A stretch of DNA of 64,000 nucleotides from Clostridiaceae bacterium (GTDB lineage Bacteria > Bacillota > Clostridia > Peptostreptococcales > Natronincolaceae). Under the pieces are notes generated by a model. That model did no database searches and was not told the origin of the DNA. It saw only the letters and a program-made list of their open reading frames with translations. The stretch is from NCBI GenBank assembly GCA_018432235.1, contig JAHDLO010000001.1, forward strand, positions 62,001 through 126,000, read 5' to 3'. The number at the start of each line of letters is the position of its first letter. Position 1 is the first letter of the stretch. The translations under genes and the position numbers were made by a program. Below are positions 48,592 through 55,622 of this stretch, in pieces.

Positions 48592-49275
48592 ATGTGTAAA
48601 AATGAAATACATATCAATAAAAACAAAATAAATAATTGTATTGAGATTATTTCAATTTTATTGGTTATTTTGGTTGCTAACATAAGTTTGAGTTCTTATT
48701 TTAAAACACTTTCAATAGAAGGAGACTCACTTATTCAAAGAACCAGCCGAGACTTTGTTTCCCTTATAATAGCTTTCTTAGCTGGTAAGCACATGGTTCA
48801 AAAAATAGATTTTCCGCTATGGATTAAAACAAAGAAAAATGTTAAAACTCAAATTATAAATATAGTTTTAACTACATGTATACTTAGTATCGGTACTTAT
48901 ATAAATAATAGATTTTTTACTGATATAACAACAATCGATTGGATTAATCAAGTTTCTAGCATGAAAGATATTGTATTTATATCATTGAGGGCAGGAATTC
49001 AGGAGGAAATATTGTTCAGACTATTCGGTTTTACATTTATAACCTTTATAGTAAATAAGCAAATAAAATCTAAAAAAAGTAGCATAATAGCTGGAGCAAT
49101 TATTTCCTCCTTATTCTTCTCTCTAATTCATATGCCATATATCATTTATCCATTTTTAATTGGTTTGGTATTAGCATATCAATACTACAATAACGGCTTA
49201 GTAGCAGTAATCGTTATACATTCTATTGTTAATATATTTCACTTAACAATGTTTTATCTTTTAGGGCCACTCTAG
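48592..49275 (+). CDS. CPBP-family intramembrane glutamic protease
   Basis: 227 aa, about seven membrane segments. RAGIQEEILFRLFGFTF carries the EExxxR motif, LFFSLIHMPYIIYPF the second motif His and VIVIHSIVNIFHLTMF the third. This is the type often linked to bacteriocin immunity or maturation. It stands alone on the plus strand, bracketed by two family D repeats at 48483 and 49325, and sits next to the immunity-like cluster. ATG with AAGGAG upstream. Confidence 0.83.
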   Translation: MCKNEIHINKNKINNCIEIISILLVILVANISLSSYFKTLSIEGDSLIQRTSRDFVSLIIAFLAGKHMVQKIDFPLWIKTKKNVKTQIINIVLTTCILSIGTYINNRFFTDITTIDWINQVSSMKDIVFISLRAGIQEEILFRLFGFTFITFIVNKQIKSKKSSIIAGAIISSLFFSLIHMPYIIYPFLIGLVLAYQYYNNGLVAVIVIHSIVNIFHLTMFYLLGPL

Positions 49276-49324
49276 ACGATCGTGGCGACCCTATGTTTAG
49301 ATGCACTTTTAGCGTCTCTTTCTT

Positions 49325-49354
49325 TGGTGTCAAGGGGACGGTTCTATTGACACC
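49325..49354 (+). repeat. Repeat family D, copy 3
   Basis: GGTGTCAAGGGGACGGTTCT followed by ATTGACACCT, the same stem and loop as copy 2, located 50 bp after the CPBP stop. The two copies are in the same orientation and define a 0.85-kb repeat-flanked unit. Confidence 0.7.
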
Positions 49355-49474
49355 TTTTCATCTTCACACGCCACTTATCGTGATGGTATATATCTACAAT
49401 TGAAGCATCGTACCCTAAGCATTTATGCAACATTATCGACTTTCTTTAATCATAACCTAAGGCACAACATTAAA

Positions 49475-49513
49475 ACAAAAAATCAAGGCCCATCCCCACG
49501 GAACGAGCCTATA
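49475..49513 (-). terminator. Possible terminator of the cotJ operon
   Basis: On the minus strand AGGCTCGTTCCGTGGGGATGGGCCT allows an imperfect stem followed by TTGATTTTTTGTTTT, 16 bp after the cotJC stop. Confidence 0.5.
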
Positions 49514-49528
49514 TCTTTTCATATATAT

Positions 49529-50101
49529 TTAAAATATCTTCTTCTGCTGCTGATATTCTTGGACTATTCTTAGTGCCTCTCCAAATCTTTGATAATGCAC
49601 AACTTCTCTTTCCCTGAGGAATCTTAAGGTGTCGATTACGCCTGGGTCATCGCTTAATTTGATTAGGTTTTCATATACAGTCCTTGCCTTCTGCTCTGCT
49701 GCCATATCCTCATGCAGGTCTGTTATTGGGTCTGCGGTGGCTTGAATATAGGCTGCTGTCCAAGGAACGCCATTTGAATCTGAGTAGAATAATGCTCCGT
49801 CACGGATTGCATAGAAGTCTCCCATGCCAGCTCTCTTGAAATCCTCTGCTGTTGCATCTTTGGTTAATTGATAAATCATGGTTGTTATGACTTCGACGTG
49901 GGCTAGTTCTTCTGTACCTATATCCGTAAGCAATGCTTTAGCCTCATTTGTCGGAATTGTATATCTTTGATTTAAATATCTCAGGGCAGCTGACAGCTCT
50001 CCGTCGGGACCACCATATTGCGTAAATAAGTAATTAGCCAGCTTTAAGTTTTGACCACAAACCTTTACCGGATACTGCAATTTCTTTTCATATATCCACA
50101 T
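49529..50101 (-). CDS. cotJC: Spore coat protein CotJC (manganese-catalase-like ferritin fold)
   Basis: 190 aa. It begins MWIYEKKLQYPVKVCGQNLK, then GGPDGELSAALRYLNQRYTI and GTEELAHVEVITTMIYQLTK, with E and E-x-x-H metal ligands, and later MAAEQKARTVYENLIKLSDD and EREVVHYQRFGEAL. This is the di-manganese catalase fold of CotJC/YjqC. In Bacillus it is an inner-coat component made in the mother cell. Third gene of cotJABC. Confidence 0.95.
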   Translation of the reverse strand: MWIYEKKLQYPVKVCGQNLKLANYLFTQYGGPDGELSAALRYLNQRYTIPTNEAKALLTDIGTEELAHVEVITTMIYQLTKDATAEDFKRAGMGDFYAIRDGALFYSDSNGVPWTAAYIQATADPITDLHEDMAAEQKARTVYENLIKLSDDPGVIDTLRFLREREVVHYQRFGEALRIVQEYQQQKKIF

Positions 50102-50123
50102 ATCATATCCTCCTTATGCTATT

Positions 50124-50378
50124 TTAAAAAACCTGTTCCCATGGCCACGGACCTTCTAACCATCTCCATGGATACTGGCTGGGTGAAAAACCAAAGTTAA
50201 GCAATGGTCCGTATTGAAGCTCATATTGCTTCTTCAGCATTTCCAATTGCTTGCTGTATTGGTTAAATTCCATTAGAGCTCTTTGGTCGTCCTTATGGGT
50301 GTCTAGGTAAAGCTGAAGCTCAACAAGAGCAAATTCTACCTGCTGCAAACGATTTAAAAAGGCTAATTGATCATTCAT
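50124..50378 (-). CDS. cotJB: Spore coat protein CotJB
   Basis: 84 aa. LNRLQQVEFALVELQLYLDT, then HKDDQRALMEFNQYSKQLEM and YGPLLNFGFSPSQYPWRW-LEGPWPWE match CotJB, whose Trp/Pro-rich tail is diagnostic. Its start overlaps the cotJA stop by 8 bp and its stop lies 22 bp before cotJC, so the three are translated as one operon during sporulation. Confidence 0.95.
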   Translation of the reverse strand: MNDQLAFLNRLQQVEFALVELQLYLDTHKDDQRALMEFNQYSKQLEMLKKQYELQYGPLLNFGFSPSQYPWRWLEGPWPWEQVF

Positions 50379-50634
50379 TATCTGTCAACCCCCCTAACTT
50401 TTTCTCAGGCATATAAGGCTGGTATAATTCAGGGAAGTACGTTCCCTTTTGAAGAGCCTCATTAATTGGGTAGGAATTTGTAAAGCATTGATAAGGTACA
50501 TATGCATGAGCCATTCTTACACAATAAGGCATAAAGGGTAAGGGATAGATGCTGTAATGAGGCATTGGCATGCCTGGCATTGGCATTGCTGGCGTTCCTG
50601 GCATTGGCATTGCTGGTTGATGAATATCATACAT
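50371..50634 (-). CDS. cotJA: Spore coat-associated protein CotJA
   Basis: 87 aa. The N-terminus is a Met/Pro-rich repeat (MPMPGTPAMPMPGMPMP). The C-terminal half, MAHAYVPYQCFTNSYPINEA, then LQKGTYFPELYQPYMPEK, is the conserved CotJA segment (AYVPxQ...Y...al..GT.FPeLy.PY). First gene of the cotJ operon; AAAGGAGG lies ahead of the ATG with a longer than usual spacer. The Pro/Met expansion is an unusual feature of this copy. Confidence 0.92.
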   Translation of the reverse strand: MYDIHQPAMPMPGTPAMPMPGMPMPHYSIYPLPFMPYCVRMAHAYVPYQCFTNSYPINEALQKGTYFPELYQPYMPEKKLGGLTDNE

Positions 50635-50763
50635 CTTGAAAATCCTCCTTTTTGTTACATTCAGTAAATATACTGTTATATTATATTATTCACTTGTTAA
50701 AAAATGGTGTTTCGTTAACATAAAAAAAGTTTTTAAACATATACATATATTTAAGGCCATTAA

Positions 50764-50786
50764 AAAACCACCTATTTCTAGGTGGA
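50764..50786 (-). terminator. Intrinsic terminator facing the TipAS gene side
   Basis: On the minus strand CCACCTAGAAATAGGTGG is a perfect hairpin followed by TTTTTTA. It lies about 420 bp after the TipAS regulator stop, beyond the family C copy at 50944-51110. Confidence 0.65.
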
Positions 50787-50943
50787 TATCAAGATCATTT
50801 TTTTATTCGTTACGACTGGTGTTTCAATTTTAATGCATCCTTTAAAAGATGCAAATCAGAAATCCCCCTCTTAAGTTTATCGCCATTCATATAAACCTTA
50901 AAATTCTATGGTTTCTGATATTTTATTGACTATGTTATATAGT

Positions 50944-51180
50944 GTGTCACCGGGATGTCGCCGGGACGCTTTGTTTGGCATATTATAGTAGCCTTTTTAT
51001 GACGATTTCATCGCTATATCATACTAGTTAAATCTAAAAAATATGAAGCACTATCTATATTGACCTAGTTCTAGCGAGATTTCGTGCCAAACAAAACGTC
51101 CCTGTGGCACCCGTGGCACGCCTTATTTTGCTGACTTGATTTGCATTAAAATCCGTGCCAAACAAAGCGTCCCCGCGACA
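50944..51180 (+). repeat. Repeat family C, long copy 3 plus half copy
   Basis: Ends GTGTCACCGGGATGTCGCCG and GTCCCTGTGGCAC (51110) are inverted, with GGACGCTTTGTTTGGCA just inside. The centre (TATTATAGTAGCC, ATCATACTAGTTAA, GAAGCACTATCTATATTGA) is almost identical to the copy at 52248-52404. A further half arm, CGTGCCAAACAAAGCGTCCC, lies at about 51152-51173. No coding frame in this 560-bp gap (50635-51201). Confidence 0.75.
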
Positions 51181-51201
51181 GGCGACAAGACTTTTAAACC
51201 C

Positions 51202-52056
51202 TTATCCTATATGAATCCTTAATGCTCTTCCAATATATTTTGATGCTCCTTCCCCGTATTTTTTATCAGTGGTATTGATATATACGGGATTAGAAAGATA
51301 ATTTTCTGCCATAATAGCCCAGTAATTTTCCCCCATATCGAGCCCGTTGTTACCTTTATCGCACAAATCAATAAGTTCTTGAACCACTTCCTGAATTTCT
51401 TCAGAAGAAACATCTTTGCTTAGATCCGATGTAAGTTTTCTTGTAAGATAATCTGTCTTTTTAATAGATTCTTGAATATCGATACCTTCTATGCCATTAT
51501 CCAAATATTTCTCCAAGTTCTTTTTTGAAGCTCTGGCATAGTTTTCGATGCTGCCATACTGCTTAACAGCAAGTTCAGCAATGCCTGACTCCTTTTCCTT
51601 TAATTCACTTAGCATTTCATCAAATCTTTCAGTGCTGCCAAATTTTTTAACTATTTCATCTGTATGCGTTTTCTTAAATTCATCTAAAGCTTGAAAATAA
51701 TAGCTCATATCAAATTCTGTAAAGCTCATAACCGTTCCTCCCTTTTCCAATTTTTCCAATAGATTAAGTAAGCCGTTCAGCCTATCCCGCTTCATTTGGA
51801 TTAACTCTTTTTGTTTTTTTAATGCTTCGACTTTATCAAATTGTGGATTATCAATGATTACTTTTATTTCTTTCAAAGTAAAATCTAGCTCTTTGAAAAA
51901 CAATATCTGCTGCAATACTTCCAATGAAGCCTCATCATATAATCTGTAGCCCGTATCAGTAACCTGCGTCGGTTTGAATAAACCAATCTCATCATAGAAT
52001 TGTAGGGTTCTAATACTAACGCCCGTTAATGTGGAAACCTGTTTCACAGTTCTCAT
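51202..52056 (-). CDS. MerR-family regulator with TipAS antibiotic-recognition domain
   Basis: ATG at 52056, seven bases after AAAGGAG; an upstream in-frame Met at 52155 overlaps the promoter and is rejected. MerR helix-turn-helix: MRTVKQVSTLTGVSIRTLQF, then YDEIGLFKPTQVTDTGYRLYDEASLEVLQQILFFKELDFTLKEIKVII. The C-terminal about 130 residues (YYFQALDEFKKTHTDEIVKK, EKESGIAELAVKQYGSIENY, MGENYWAIMAENYLSNP) match the TipAS domain, which in TipAL/Mta binds thiopeptides or drugs and switches transcription. No efflux gene lies next to it, so it may control itself or genes elsewhere. Confidence 0.9.
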   Translation of the reverse strand: MRTVKQVSTLTGVSIRTLQFYDEIGLFKPTQVTDTGYRLYDEASLEVLQQILFFKELDFTLKEIKVIIDNPQFDKVEALKKQKELIQMKRDRLNGLLNLLEKLEKGGTVMSFTEFDMSYYFQALDEFKKTHTDEIVKKFGSTERFDEMLSELKEKESGIAELAVKQYGSIENYARASKKNLEKYLDNGIEGIDIQESIKKTDYLTRKLTSDLSKDVSSEEIQEVVQELIDLCDKGNNGLDMGENYWAIMAENYLSNPVYINTTDKKYGEGASKYIGRALRIHIG

Positions 52057-52140
52057 TATCATACTCCTTTCCCAGATTGAGATAAGATTTCTGCAAAACA
52101 GCTGTTCTGTATTTCTTGTAATAATCTCATCTCTGTCTAT

Positions 52141-52171
52141 AGAATAGCCTATCACGTTACGTGAGAGTCAA
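52141..52171 (-). promoter_or_regulatory. MerR-type promoter of the TipAS regulator
   Basis: On the minus strand -35 TTGACT (52166-52171) and -10 TATTCT (52141-52146) are 19 bp apart, the long spacer typical of MerR promoters. The spacer holds the dyad CTCACGTAACGTGA. This is the expected layout for DNA-twisting autoactivation. Confidence 0.8.
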
Positions 52172-52247
52172 TACTTTTTTTCCCTATGTCGAGGCAAAAT
52201 AAAATTATACTATTTTAAATCTAAAAGAAACAATGAGTATAATCTAT

Positions 52248-52404
52248 GTGTCATCGGAACGCTTTGTTTGGCATATTATAGTAGCTTTTTTGTGACAATA
52301 TCATCGCTATATCATACTAGTTAATTCTAAAAAGCATGAAGCACTATCTATATTGATCTTAATTCCAGCAAAATTTCGTGCCAAACAAAACGTCCCCGTG
52401 GCAC
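52248..52404 (+). repeat. Repeat family C, long copy 4
   Basis: Same orientation and order as 50944-51110: GTGTCATCGGAACGCTTTGT to CGTCCCCGTGGCAC, with the shared centre GAAGCACTATCTATATTGA. The two long copies flank the TipAS gene as direct repeats about 1.3 kb apart. Confidence 0.75.
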
Positions 52405-52413
52405 GCCGTGCAT

Positions 52414-52460
52414 AAAAAAACTGATAAGGATTCTCTAAACTAGAATCTTTATCAGTTTTT
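52414..52460 (-). terminator. Intrinsic terminator after the 52492-52914 lipoprotein
   Basis: On the minus strand AACTGATAAAGATTCTAGTT then AGAGAATCCTTATCAGTT pairs over about 17 bases and ends in a run of seven T. It lies about 32 bp after the stop. Confidence 0.85.
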
Positions 52461-52491
52461 GCTTTTAGCTGTGAGTTAGCTACTCTTTTAT

Positions 52492-52914
52492 TTAATTCAT
52501 TTCGTCAATCCACTGCTTGATTTCTTCTGATATATCTTTATTTAGAAAATATATTTTATCTCTTACACCCAATGCTTGATCTCTCTTGCCGTAAATAATG
52601 TGTAATTTATCATCAAAATCACTGTTAGTAAGAAAAAAATGATACTCTGTGCCCGGTTTAAAAACGCCTTCTTTTTCTCCCTCTTCCTCACTCAACACCC
52701 TATTATATTCCAAATTATTTATTAAATTGAAAAATTCATCAATTGTGTCCTTGTTTTGTGTGAATATCTTCTGATTACCTGGAGAAATAATAATGTAATC
52801 CTCTTCAGTATGTTCTAACCAGTCTTTGCTTATAGTGACTTTGTTTCTCATAGAACATGATGACAAAATAATAGTGAATATAAGTATTAATTTTACAAGG
52901 ATTCTAGATTTCAA
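52492..52914 (-). CDS. Hypothetical lipoprotein, 140 aa
   Basis: Lipobox ILSSC (Cys20) after MKSRILVKLILIFTI. Mature part: DYIIISPGNQKIFTQNKDTI, then DEFFNLINNLEYNRVLSEEE and EYHFFLTNSDFDDKLHIIYG, an alpha/beta fold like other small Firmicute lipoproteins; ISPGNQKIF..K..I..f..li..l resembles exported YhfM/DUF5301-like domains without certainty. Monocistronic, with the terminator right downstream. Confidence 0.65.
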   Translation of the reverse strand: MKSRILVKLILIFTIILSSCSMRNKVTISKDWLEHTEEDYIIISPGNQKIFTQNKDTIDEFFNLINNLEYNRVLSEEEGEKEGVFKPGTEYHFFLTNSDFDDKLHIIYGKRDQALGVRDKIYFLNKDISEEIKQWIDEMN

Positions 52915-52968
52915 GGTTGGCTCCCCCTAGAACTTATACATGTATCATACACCAGAAATATACTTATT

Positions 52969-53487
52969 CTACGCCTTTGTTGGCTCTGGATATTCTACAC
53001 CAAAGGTATCCACTGTTACTTCCTTAATTTTTTGCTCCTCGTAGGGCATATCACGATAGTCTCTGTCTACCGAAACAATTCGTTCGGCTTCCTCCATACC
53101 ATCTATGATTTTTCCAAAGGAAGCATATTCGCCATCAAGATGCGAGGATGTTGCAACCATGATGAAAAACTGTGAGCCGGCTGAGTTTGGCATGCTTGAT
53201 CTTGCCATGGACAGTACACCCTTGCTATGCTTTAAATCATTTTTAAAGCCATTGCGGCTGAACTCTCCCTTTATTGAATAGCCGGGACCTCCGGTACCGT
53301 TTCCTGATGGATCTCCCCCTTGAATCATAAAGCCGGGGATTACTCTGTGAAATATCACACCATTATAAAAGCCCTTCTTAACCAGTGATATAAAGTTATT
53401 CACCGTATTTGGAGCTATTTCTGGATAAAGCTCTGCCTTCATTTGATTACCATTTTCCATTGTAAAGGTTACTACTGGATTTTGCAT
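52969..53487 (-). CDS. Cyclophilin-type peptidyl-prolyl isomerase
   Basis: 172 aa. Active-site segments: VNNFISLVKKGFYNGVIFHR, VIPGFMIQGGDPSGNGTGGP (catalytic Arg in FHRVIPGF), then GVLSMARSSMPNSAGSQFFI (the Q-F-F-I strand). It catalyses cis-trans isomerisation of proline bonds in the cytoplasm. The C-terminal YPEPTKA tail is normal. ATG start; a weak AAAGGAT lies upstream. Confidence 0.93.
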   Translation of the reverse strand: MQNPVVTFTMENGNQMKAELYPEIAPNTVNNFISLVKKGFYNGVIFHRVIPGFMIQGGDPSGNGTGGPGYSIKGEFSRNGFKNDLKHSKGVLSMARSSMPNSAGSQFFIMVATSSHLDGEYASFGKIIDGMEEAERIVSVDRDYRDMPYEEQKIKEVTVDTFGVEYPEPTKA

Positions 53488-53554
53488 ATGTATTCATCCT
53501 TTCGTTAAGTAATTTATATCAGACGGAGATTGTCTCCGCACTCTCTAGTAAATT

Positions 53555-53700
53555 GCGTCATTTGAAAGTTGTGATAAATCCCCTGGGGAATTTTTCTGTA
53601 ACAAGACGGAGGAGAAGTAATATCGTCTATATTACGACTGACGACAACGCAGCTACAGGCAATTTAACGGGAATTATCTAATATTTAAGTGACTCATGTG
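53555..53700 (+). repeat. Repeat family A, copy 3
   Basis: GCGTCATTTGAAAGTTGTGA at the left and a right end that, reversed, reads CACATGAGTCACTTAAATAT as an imperfect inverted repeat. Core GACGGAGGAGAAGTAATATC and GACTGACGACAACGCAGCT, nearly identical to copy 1 in the M55 gene. It occupies much of the 478-bp gap 53488-53965. Confidence 0.7.
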
Positions 53701-53873
53701 CTACCATTTGATTATAAGTTAATACCTACATATAATGTAATGCTTTTATGCCATTAGATATGCCTAATTCATTATTCGCAATTTTCTAATCACTTTTGAC
53801 TTTTAATTTTTCTCTAATGGTTACTCACTGTTCTCAGTCCATTTTTATTTTACACTACTAATTTCACTATTCT

Positions 53874-53957
53874 CTATTCGTTATTCACTAATCACTATTC
53901 TATTCACTATTCGTTATTCACTAATCACTATTCTATTCTCTATTCGTTATTCCCTAT
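53874..53957. repeat. 33-bp tandem repeat, 2.5 copies
   Basis: Unit CTATTCGTTATTCACTAATC continues ACTATTCTATTCA, with copies at 53874-53906 and 53907-53939 differing in the last base, and a third partial copy from 53940. No coding frame. Confidence 0.85.
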
Positions 53958-53965
53958 CCATCTCA

Positions 53966-55186
53966 CTACTTATCTATAACCTGGAAGATTGCAAACTTCA
54001 GATACAAGGACTCATCTGAATTCATGTCTATTGGGTGATCCTTTGACTGTGTTCTATATTCTACAAGCCTGAGTATCTTTCCTGCATCGATTGCCGCCTC
54101 TTTTATCATATCCATGAACATCTCCGGATACAGGTAATGGGAGCAGGAGGCTGTAACCAAGAAGCCGCCGTTTTTTGTCAGCTTCATTCCTCTAAGGTTT
54201 ATTTCCTTATAGCCCCGAATTGCACCCTTCATTGCCTTTTTTGACTTAGCAAAGGCAGGGGGGTCTAATATAGTGACATCAAATTTCTCACCATTGGCTT
54301 CAAATTCCCTTAAGACATCGAAGGCATTTCCTAGCTTTGTCTTTATTTTGTTCTCGAAGCCATTTAGCCTTACATTATTTTTTATGGTCTCTATGGCATG
54401 CTCCGATATATCTACCGCTATAGCCTCCCTTGCGCCAAAGCTGCAGGCGTGTATGGCAAAGGAGCCCGTATGACTGAAGCAGTCCAATACCCTCGCATCC
54501 TTTACTATAGGTGCGATTGCCAATCGATTCTCTTTTTGATCCAGGAAGTAGCCTGTCTTTTGACCATCCTCAAAATCTACTAAAAGCTTTATGCCATTTT
54601 CCAGTATCTCTACCTTTGTATCGGCCTCACCCTTAAGAAAGCCCTTTCTTTGTTCCATGCCCTCCAGCTCTCTTATTTGAACATCATTTCTCTCATATAT
54701 GGCTCTTGGTTTAATAATTTCATCCAACAGCTCTACGATGGTGTCCTTATGGACATCAATGCCCAAGGCCAGGGTTTGAAGCACCAGTATGTCTCCAAAT
54801 TTATCTACAATTAAAGCCGGTAAATAGTCCGCTTCTCCAAAGATTACTCTGCAGCAATTAGTATCTATCAGTTTTTTCCTGTAGTCCCAGGCCTGCTGTA
54901 TTCTCCTTTTGAAGAATTCTCTGTCGATTTCCTCCTGCCTATAGGTCAACACCCTAACTATGATTTTAGACCGGGGATTGATATAGCCCCTTGCTACAAA
55001 GCGGTTTTTAAAATCATATACATCAACGATGTCTCCCGGCTCAAAGCTTCCCTCTATTCGTTCTACCTCGTTGGAGAAAATCCAGCGATGTCCCTTTGCA
55101 ATTCTCTTTTGTTCTCCTGTTTTTAAAACAACCCTTGTCAAGGCTAAAACCCCTTCCATACTACCACTTTTTGCTTCATTACCCAT
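53966..55186 (-). CDS. RlmI-like class I SAM-dependent rRNA cytosine-C5 methyltransferase with N-terminal PUA domain
   Basis: 406 aa. Residues about 20-90 form a PUA domain (KGHRWIFSNEVERIEGSFEPGDIVDVYD, FVARGYINPRSKIIVRVL). Then comes the methyltransferase: DGQKTGYFLDQKENR, VLDCFSHTGSFAIHACSFGA (motif I), DVTILDPPAFAKSKKAMKGA (catalytic region with D-P-P) and FLVTASCSHYLYPEMF (motif VI Cys). RlmI methylates C1962 of 23S rRNA. Whether it acts at the same site here is inferred. Two possible ATG starts, 10 residues apart. Confidence 0.88.
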   Translation of the reverse strand: MGNEAKSGSMEGVLALTRVVLKTGEQKRIAKGHRWIFSNEVERIEGSFEPGDIVDVYDFKNRFVARGYINPRSKIIVRVLTYRQEEIDREFFKRRIQQAWDYRKKLIDTNCCRVIFGEADYLPALIVDKFGDILVLQTLALGIDVHKDTIVELLDEIIKPRAIYERNDVQIRELEGMEQRKGFLKGEADTKVEILENGIKLLVDFEDGQKTGYFLDQKENRLAIAPIVKDARVLDCFSHTGSFAIHACSFGAREAIAVDISEHAIETIKNNVRLNGFENKIKTKLGNAFDVLREFEANGEKFDVTILDPPAFAKSKKAMKGAIRGYKEINLRGMKLTKNGGFLVTASCSHYLYPEMFMDMIKEAAIDAGKILRLVEYRTQSKDHPIDMNSDESLYLKFAIFQVIDK

Positions 55187-55249
55187 AATACTACAAAGCT
55201 TCTTTAATTACCAGTATTAATGCTTCCCTTGATAAAATTCCCATATATT

Positions 55250-55622
55250 TAGGAAAGTATAACCCCTTGGTGTAATAAATTATTTAGTGTGTGACTTCTT
55301 ATTTTAAAAGAGTGGAATCCCCTTAGACCTCCAAGTCTAAGAAATTGAACAGATAATTTCTAGACATAAAAGAACCAGAGTCATGAGCTTTACTCATTCT
55401 CCGGCCTTCTAAAGGTTATTGCCTAAGGTAATTGTATGATTAAGATAAGCAGTATGTTGATACAAAGCCAAAGGGTTCCTGCTTAGTGTCCAGGGACTAA
55501 TTCGTTATTTTTAAATGCTATTAGCCCTACGAATGGGCGACAAATCTCCTTTGGCGGGAAGATAAACTTTTAACCTTGAATCAACTGAAATATTTATTGT
55601 AATATACAATTTCCTCACCTAG
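55250..55622. other. Hairpin-rich intergenic stretch including repeat family B copy 3 (55456-55585)
   Basis: The right part is a family B element: GTTGATACAAAGCCAAAGGG at 55456 and, reversed from 55585, GTTGATTCAAGGTTAAAAGT as terminal inverted repeats, with GGGCTAATAGCATTTAAA inside as in copy 1. The left part (55310-55440) has several short stems such as TTAGACCTCCAAGTCTAA. No gene or U-tract terminator is obvious; no known RNA family recognised. Confidence 0.55.

Noticed and set aside
49355..49450. C-terminal fragment of a transposase or other gene on the minus strand
   Set aside because: A 26-codon frame is open but carries no recognisable motif.
50636..50833. 65-codon plus-strand frame upstream of cotJA
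   Set aside because: No ribosome site, overlaps a clear minus-strand terminator hairpin and has unlikely composition.
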